This document shows positions 4,799-8,416 of a stretch of 8,416 nt of DNA, in pieces. Each line of letters begins with the position of its first letter. Position 1 is the stretch's first letter. The notes below the pieces were generated by a model. The model did no database searches, was not told the origin of the DNA, and was given only the letters and a program-made list of their open reading frames with translations. This stretch comes from an uncultured Clostridia bacterium (GTDB lineage Bacteria; Bacillota; Clostridia; Christensenellales; Aristaeellaceae), in contig CAKTUU010000053.1 of NCBI GenBank assembly GCA_934621505.1, positions 1 through 8,416 of the forward strand. Reading direction: 5' to 3'. The position numbers were made by a program, and so were the translations under genes.

Positions 4799-5938
4799 AT
4801 GATCAGAAAACTGGCGCTATGTCTGGCGCTGCTGCTGGCCCTGTGCCCCGCCGCGCTGGCCGACAGCGAGGAGGAAGTGTCCATCAGCATTTTTGACGCT
4901 GAGGCCACCCCCGCCCCGGAGGAAGAGCAGGCGGAGGAACCCGTTGACCCCACGCAGCCGGTATACGAGGCGGATGGCTCCATCCTGCTGACCATGAGCT
5001 TTACCGGCGATGTGACGATAGGGGCCAACATGCAGTCCGATTCCCGGATTTTTGAAAAGGAACTGAAAAAGCAGAAGGGAGACATCAACTTTCCCTTCCG
5101 CAACGTAAAGGAAATTTTTGAGGCCGACGACCTGACCATGGTGAATTTTGAGGGCACCCTGACCACGGCTGGCCGCAACAAAAGCAAGCTGGACAACGAC
5201 TTTTTGTTCCGGGCGGATCCCGGCTATGTAACCATGCTGCCGGATAACGGCATCGACACCGTGTCGCTGGAAAACAACCACGTTTTGGACATGGGCGAGG
5301 ACGGCCTGGCGGAAACCAAAAAGACCCTGCTGGAAGCGGGCGTGTCCTACGCCAGCGAGGACGAACCGGCGATTTTGACCGTAAAGGGCGTAAAGATCGG
5401 CTCTCTGGCCTATCAGACCTTCGGCGGACGGCATGACGAGATTATCGCCAAGCTGCCAGGCGATATTCAGGCCCTGCGGGATCAGGGCTGCCAAATCGTT
5501 ATTGTCAGCTATCACTGGGGGGCGGAGCTGGATTATGCCCCCAATGACAATCAGGTGCGGCTGGGCCGGGCCACCATCGACGCGGGCGCGGATCTGGTCA
5601 TCGGTCACCACAGCCACCGCATCAACCCCATCGAGTATTACAACGGCAAGTACATTTGCTATTCTTTGGGCAATTTCAGCTTTGCCGGCAATAACAAGCC
5701 CAAGGACATGTCCACCTTTATTTTCCAGATTCGCATGAGGGTAAAGGACGGCCAGGCGGACAGCGAGGCCTTCCGCATTATTCCCTGCCGCATTTCCAGC
5801 CGCACGGATTACAACGACTTTACCCCGACGCCCTACACCAAGGACGCCAACATCGAGGCCGTAGTCAAAACCCTGATTCAAAACGGCAAAAAGCTGGAAT
5901 ACGCGGTGGACAGCTATCCGCTGGAATTTCCATACTAA
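4799..5938 (+). CDS. Secreted CapA-family protein (PGA_cap, calcineurin-like fold)
   Basis: This 379-residue exported protein has a signal peptide at residues 1-21 (basic start, leucine-rich core, ALA before D22) with no lipobox. An acidic, proline-rich linker (about 22-58) leads into a PGA_cap domain (about 62-340). Metal-site-like motifs are FTGDV (68-72), NFEGTLT (116-122), ENNHVLDMG (158-166), YHWGAE (238-243), GHHSHRI (269-275) and YSLGNFSF (288-295), all intact. CapA of Bacillus anthracis takes part in poly-gamma-glutamate capsule export, but capB and capC are absent here. A capsule role is therefore not supported; many family members are uncharacterised surface proteins. GGGAGG (4786-4791) gives the start, 18 bp after the aminotransferase, so it is probably in the same operon. 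Confidence 0.88.
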   Translation: MIRKLALCLALLLALCPAALADSEEEVSISIFDAEATPAPEEEQAEEPVDPTQPVYEADGSILLTMSFTGDVTIGANMQSDSRIFEKELKKQKGDINFPFRNVKEIFEADDLTMVNFEGTLTTAGRNKSKLDNDFLFRADPGYVTMLPDNGIDTVSLENNHVLDMGEDGLAETKKTLLEAGVSYASEDEPAILTVKGVKIGSLAYQTFGGRHDEIIAKLPGDIQALRDQGCQIVIVSYHWGAELDYAPNDNQVRLGRATIDAGADLVIGHHSHRINPIEYYNGKYICYSLGNFSFAGNNKPKDMSTFIFQIRMRVKDGQADSEAFRIIPCRISSRTDYNDFTPTPYTKDANIEAVVKTLIQNGKKLEYAVDSYPLEFPY

Positions 5939-5941
5939 ACC

Positions 5942-5982
5942 AAAGGAGCGGCGCGGGGAAAGTTTTCCCTGCGCCGTCCTTT
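5942..5982 (+). other. Long intercistronic stem-loop between CapA and EamA genes
   Basis: AAAGGA (5942-5947) pairs with TCCTTT (5977-5982), and after a one-base bulge at 5948 positions 5949-5960 pair with 5965-5976. This gives up to 18 bp with one G-U pair. The hairpin begins four bases after the CapA stop codon. The EamA ribosome binding site AAGGAG (5983-5988) starts directly at its base, followed by six T (5989-5994). The T run is too far from the stem for a standard terminator. An mRNA-stabilising, processing or expression-tuning element is more likely. Confidence 0.65.
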
Positions 5983-5999
5983 AAGGAGTTTTTTAGCTG

Positions 6000-6890
6000 A
6001 TGAAAGAGCGAAGCGTCAAAGCCTATCTGATGCTGATATCCGCCATGCTGATTTTTGGGACTATCGGCATTTTCAGAAGATACATTCCGCTGTCCTCCGG
6101 TATGCTGGCTTTTTCCCGGGGCTTGCTGGGCAGCGCTTTTTTGTTTGTGTTTATTCGCGCGCGTGGCGGAAAATGGGAGAAAATTGCCCCGGCGCAAATC
6201 CGTCTGCTGCTTCTGTCCGGATCGCTGATTGGGCTGAACTGGATTTTGCTGTTTGAGGCCTACAACTACACCACTGTGGCCACAGCGACCATGTGCTATT
6301 ATATGGAGCCGACATTGGTGATTTTGCTGTCGCCCCTGGTTTTGCAGGAAAAAATGACGGCGAAAAGGCTCCTTTGCACCCTTGCCTCCATTGGGGGCAT
6401 GGTGTGCATTTCCGGCCTGTTGGAGGGAGGCGGCGCAGGCGGCCGGGATATTCGAGGCATTGCATGCGGTTTGGGGGCCGCCGCCCTGTATGCAAGCGTG
6501 GTGATTCTGAATAAAAAAACGCGGGTGGATAACGCCTACCAAAAGACCTGCGTTCAACTGACGGCCGCTACCGTTGTGCTGATTCCCTATTTGCTGCTGA
6601 CGGAAAACTGGGCGGCCATCCGGCTGGACGGCAGGGCGGTTCTGATGGTGCTGGCAGTGGGCATTGTGCATACCGGAATCGCCTATACCCTGTATTTTGG
6701 CAGCATGAAGGGACTAAAGGCCCAATCCATCGCTGTGCTAAGCTACATTGACCCGGTTTTTGCCCTGATTCTTTCCACGGCGGTGCTTCATGAAAAAATG
6801 TCCCCGCTGGGAGTGATCGGCTCGGCGCTGATTATTGGTTCCGCGCTGGTAAGTGAGATTAGCGTACAAAAGAGAAAATCCTCAATTTAA
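6000..6890 (+). CDS. EamA/DMT-superfamily permease (RhaT/YdcZ-like exporter)
   Basis: This 296-residue membrane protein has about ten hydrophobic segments in two homologous EamA halves (about 8-138 and 152-286). Each half has the family signature of a proline-led helix followed by a glutamate: EPTLVILLSPLVLQEKM (103-119) and DPVFALILSTAVLHEKM (251-267). Early residues FGTIGIFRRYIPLSSGMLAFSR (19-40) match the usual first helix pair. Members export metabolites, often amino acids or their derivatives. The ribosome binding site AAGGAG (5983-5988) is 11 bases from the ATG, a slightly long spacing, and abuts the hairpin upstream. No promoter was seen, so it is probably read from the Lrp operon. With an Lrp regulator and an aminotransferase nearby, amino-acid export is a reasonable inference but is not shown. 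Confidence 0.9.
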   Translation: MKERSVKAYLMLISAMLIFGTIGIFRRYIPLSSGMLAFSRGLLGSAFLFVFIRARGGKWEKIAPAQIRLLLLSGSLIGLNWILLFEAYNYTTVATATMCYYMEPTLVILLSPLVLQEKMTAKRLLCTLASIGGMVCISGLLEGGGAGGRDIRGIACGLGAAALYASVVILNKKTRVDNAYQKTCVQLTAATVVLIPYLLLTENWAAIRLDGRAVLMVLAVGIVHTGIAYTLYFGSMKGLKAQSIAVLSYIDPVFALILSTAVLHEKMSPLGVIGSALIIGSALVSEISVQKRKSSI

Positions 6891-6893
6891 AAA

Positions 6894-6918
6894 GCCAATA
6901 TTAAAATGTTGGCCTTTT
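6894..6918 (+). terminator. Rho-independent terminator after the EamA gene
   Basis: GCCAATAT (6894-6901) pairs with ATGTTGGC (6906-6913) around a TAAA loop, with one G-U pair. Five A stand before the stem and C plus four T follow it. It begins four bases after the stop codon and closes the rightward operon. Confidence 0.8.
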
Positions 6919-6948
6919 CCAAAAAACATGAAAAACCCATAAATCCTA

Positions 6949-6977
6949 TTGTTTTCCTGTTCAAAAAATGGTACAAT
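6949..6977 (+). promoter_or_regulatory. Promoter of the SH3-domain protein gene
   Basis: TTGTTT (6949-6954) and TACAAT (6972-6977) are 17 bp apart. The -10 is 5/6 to consensus. The predicted start is near 6984, leaving a leader of about 27 bases before the ATG at 7011. Confidence 0.65.
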
Positions 6978-7010
6978 TTAAACAGTACATGCGAATGGGG
7001 GAAACGCTAT

Positions 7011-7907
7011 ATGAAAAGGCGGGCCATAAAGTGGTATATGTCCATCATTTTAATGGGAATACTGGTATTTGCCGTTTCTACTGCAAGCGCCAAAAAAGCC
7101 AGAGAAATCAATGATGGTACGTTGGCTTTCCAACACGTGACCCATCTTTATGGACATTTGATGGAGGAAACATGTCATGGAACCGGAAACTATTTGAAGG
7201 TTCGCATAGATGCAGCTCCATCTAAAGTGCTTGGGCATTTGGAACAGGCTGACCGCTTTATTCTTTTGGACCTGCAAAACGGCTACGCAAAAGTTCAGGT
7301 AACCTATTCGGATCAGACAAGCCCAGACTCATTTATTGGGCTAAGCGGATGGGTGGACGCAAACTACATTGATTGTAATTGCTCGGACGAGGAATACTAT
7401 CAGTATCACAGAGTTGCTTTTTCTGGAGAAAACGTATTTGTAGACGATGTTGCCCAGGGTTACCTTTTTTGCAGTGGCGCTGGCGCATGGAGTACGGAAC
7501 TATTTTTAAAACCGGATGGTTCGTTTATCGGCTATTATCATGATACGGATATGGGAGATACAGGGGATGCATATCCGAATGGAATTCAATATTTTTGCAA
7601 CTTTTCCGGGCAATTTGGGAAGGTACATAAAATAAATGATTATACATATGAAATGCAACTGGTCAAAATGAATATACGAAAAGAAAAAAGCCACATTGAA
7701 GATGAGGTTTATTATATAGCAAGCGAACCGTATGGATTTGAAGAAGGAAAGGATTATTTGCTTTATTTACCTAATGCGCCGGTAAGCGAGCTTTCAGAAG
7801 AATTTTTGTCCTGGACCAGTTGGATGTGGGAACAACCGCCGACAGAAACATTGGGGTGCTATGGTATTTATAACTGTAAAAAGAAATACGGTTTTTTTGG
7901 ATTTTGA
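7011..7907 (+). CDS. Secreted SH3b-domain protein with uncharacterised C-terminal domain
   Basis: This encodes 298 residues. A signal peptide covers 1-27 (MKRR start, hydrophobic 11-22, ASA before K28). Residues 58-122 look like a bacterial SH3 domain: NYLKVRIDAAPSKVLGHL, then a hydrophobic strand pair, then GLSGWVDANYI (110-120). Such domains commonly bind cell-wall peptides. The C-terminal part (about 152-298) is rich in aromatic residues and has a conserved-looking core (LFLKPDGSFIGYYHDTDMGD and YPNGIQYFCNFSGQFG, 165-203). It resembles a domain in Clostridial exported proteins that I cannot name. Six cysteines lie in the mature part. The start at 7011 is preferred over the in-frame ATG at 6906 because it follows the promoter, has GGGGGA nine bases upstream and begins the signal peptide. 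The gene is strongly AT-rich compared with its neighbours (15 of 60 G+C at 7621-7680). Function is unknown. Confidence 0.75.
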   Translation: MKRRAIKWYMSIILMGILVFAVSTASAKKAREINDGTLAFQHVTHLYGHLMEETCHGTGNYLKVRIDAAPSKVLGHLEQADRFILLDLQNGYAKVQVTYSDQTSPDSFIGLSGWVDANYIDCNCSDEEYYQYHRVAFSGENVFVDDVAQGYLFCSGAGAWSTELFLKPDGSFIGYYHDTDMGDTGDAYPNGIQYFCNFSGQFGKVHKINDYTYEMQLVKMNIRKEKSHIEDEVYYIASEPYGFEEGKDYLLYLPNAPVSELSEEFLSWTSWMWEQPPTETLGCYGIYNCKKKYGFFGF

Positions 7908-7918
7908 AAAGTCAAGCG

Positions 7919-7952
7919 ATCTGTCTTGCCTAAAGGTGAGACAGATTTTTTT
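7919..7952 (+). terminator. Strong Rho-independent terminator of the SH3-protein gene
   Basis: ATCTGTCT (7919-7926) pairs with AGACAGAT (7939-7946), and inner pairs extend the stem to 12 bp around a TAAA loop. Six T follow (7947-7952). The T run overlaps the stop codon of the convergent gene. The minus strand has no matching T run right after the stem, so it acts rightward. Confidence 0.9.
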
Positions 7953-8349
7953 ATTTAACCAGTTCAAAGGTGCGCAAAAGCTGAACCAGCCGGCTGGTCA
8001 GGTCGCTGTTCAGCGTCCGGCGGCTATCCTCATAATAGGCGGAAAAATCATATCCCCAGCCGTCGATGACCGCTTCCGCCAGCAGGTAGGGGCCTTCCTC
8101 GTCCTCTAGTTGGAATACCTCAAAGGGGATATGCTGGGACCCACAGTCAAGGGTCAGTACATGAACGATCTGGTCGTCCGCATAGCTGTCCAGCATATCC
8201 GCCAGATAAGCCTGACGCTGCCGGTCATTTTCAATGGAAAAATCCAGCTTCAGCCGGGATACGTCCACCACAGCGTCGGTGGAATACAGCATAAACAGCC
8301 ATTCCCGGCTGTCGGTGCAGTCATCCAGAAAGGTAAAATGTACTGTCAA
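7951..8349 (-). CDS. Small acidic protein of unknown function
   Basis: This is an open frame of up to 132 residues with no signal peptide or membrane segment. It is acidic and probably mixed alpha/beta, with features such as FTFLDDCTDSREWLFML (5-21), LDFSIENDRQRQAYLADML (35-53), LEDEEGPYLLAEAVIDGWGYDFSAYY (81-106) and a leucine-rich end. I do not recognise the family. Codon use is GC-rich like the left part of the window, which supports a real gene. The start is uncertain. An in-frame TAA lies two codons before the TTG at 8349, and no ribosome binding site precedes that TTG or the next candidate, the ATG at residue 20 (8292). It could be translated by coupling to an upstream gene, or be a 5'-truncated remnant. 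It is convergent with the SH3-protein gene and shares the terminator region with it. Confidence 0.6.
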   Translation of the reverse strand: MTVHFTFLDDCTDSREWLFMLYSTDAVVDVSRLKLDFSIENDRQRQAYLADMLDSYADDQIVHVLTLDCGSQHIPFEVFQLEDEEGPYLLAEAVIDGWGYDFSAYYEDSRRTLNSDLTSRLVQLLRTFELVK

Positions 8350-8377
8350 GAATTATGCGCAAAATTGTTTGCAGGCT

Positions 8378-8399
8378 CCGGCTGAATGAAGTCAGCCGG
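8378..8399. repeat. Perfect 8-bp inverted repeat near the right edge
   Basis: CCGGCTGA (8378-8385) and TCAGCCGG (8392-8399) flank a six-base loop. On the minus strand it is followed only by a weak A/T-rich stretch (8371-8360), so it would be a poor terminator. It may mark the end of an upstream leftward gene. Confidence 0.45.
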
Positions 8400-8416
8400 C
8401 AATGAAGACGTCGTCC
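8392..8416 (-). CDS. Possible C-terminal end of a leftward gene
   Basis: One minus-strand frame entering from the right edge reads DDVFIAG then TGA (8394-8392), with C in the third position of six of seven codons, which fits local coding style. If real, it would lie 42 bases upstream of the small acidic protein and could be its operon partner. Seven codons are far too few to be confident. Confidence 0.2.

Noticed and set aside
4817..5881. Minus-strand open frame of 354 codons opposite the CapA gene
   Set aside because: Antisense shadow of a gene with intact motifs and a signal peptide.
5865..6671. Minus-strand open frame of 268 codons opposite the EamA gene
   Set aside because: Gln/His/Asn-rich composition typical of antisense translation of a GC-rich membrane protein gene; no ribosome binding site.
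6906..7010. N-terminal extension of the SH3 protein from the ATG at 6906
   Set aside because: That ATG lies inside the terminator hairpin and upstream of the gene's own promoter; it would bury the signal peptide.
8344..8349. TTGACA on the minus strand as a -35 box
   Set aside because: No -10-like hexamer lies 16-18 bases downstream; the bases are the start of the open frame.
8110..8385. Plus-strand open frame of 91 codons at the right edge
   Set aside because: Antisense to the acidic protein gene, which has better codon use; no ribosome binding site.
1..8416. CRISPR array, tRNA or rRNA genes
   Set aside because: No regularly spaced repeats and no recognisable tRNA or rRNA sequence were seen on either strand.

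Overview
The window looks like a chromosomal segment of a mid-to-high-GC Gram-positive anaerobe of the class Clostridia, of gut or rumen type. The grounds are strong AGGAGG-type ribosome binding sites, CtsR-type heat-shock operators (CtsR occurs in low-GC Gram-positives and relatives), a Gx/HepI-type ECF transporter component, an Lrp/AsnC regulator paired with a class I/II aminotransferase, and a eukaryotic-type hexokinase of the kind found in some Clostridia. I cannot name the genus.

Layout. The left edge holds the first 14 codons of a leftward gene, possibly an integrase/transposase. Next is a leftward single-gene unit for a small heat-shock protein (Hsp20) with its own terminator. The 335-bp gap to its right is dense in regulatory sequence. 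Going rightward it holds a predicted FourU-like RNA thermometer over the hsp20 ribosome binding site, a sigma-A-like promoter overlapped by a CtsR operator, a second identical-core CtsR operator 46 bp upstream, helically phased T/A tracts, and the promoter of the divergent hexokinase gene. The hexokinase gene ends at a terminator.

A rightward group follows: Gx transporter, Lrp/AsnC regulator, aminotransferase, CapA-family protein and EamA exporter. The Lrp gene has a good promoter overlapping the end of the Gx gene. The Lrp and aminotransferase genes overlap by one base, the CapA gene follows after 18 bp, and a long hairpin separates CapA from EamA. A terminator closes the group. Lrp, aminotransferase and EamA together suggest amino-acid metabolism and possibly amino-acid export, but this is inference from context.

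The rightmost part is different. A strikingly AT-rich gene encodes a secreted protein with a bacterial SH3-like domain, and it has its own promoter and a strong terminator. Convergent to it is a small acidic protein of unknown function with no convincing start signal. A few bases at the right edge may be the end of another leftward gene.

No CRISPR array, rRNA, tRNA or complete mobile element was seen. The most interesting parts are the two-layer (CtsR plus possible RNA thermometer) control region of hsp20, the eukaryotic-type hexokinase, and the AT-rich secreted SH3 protein.
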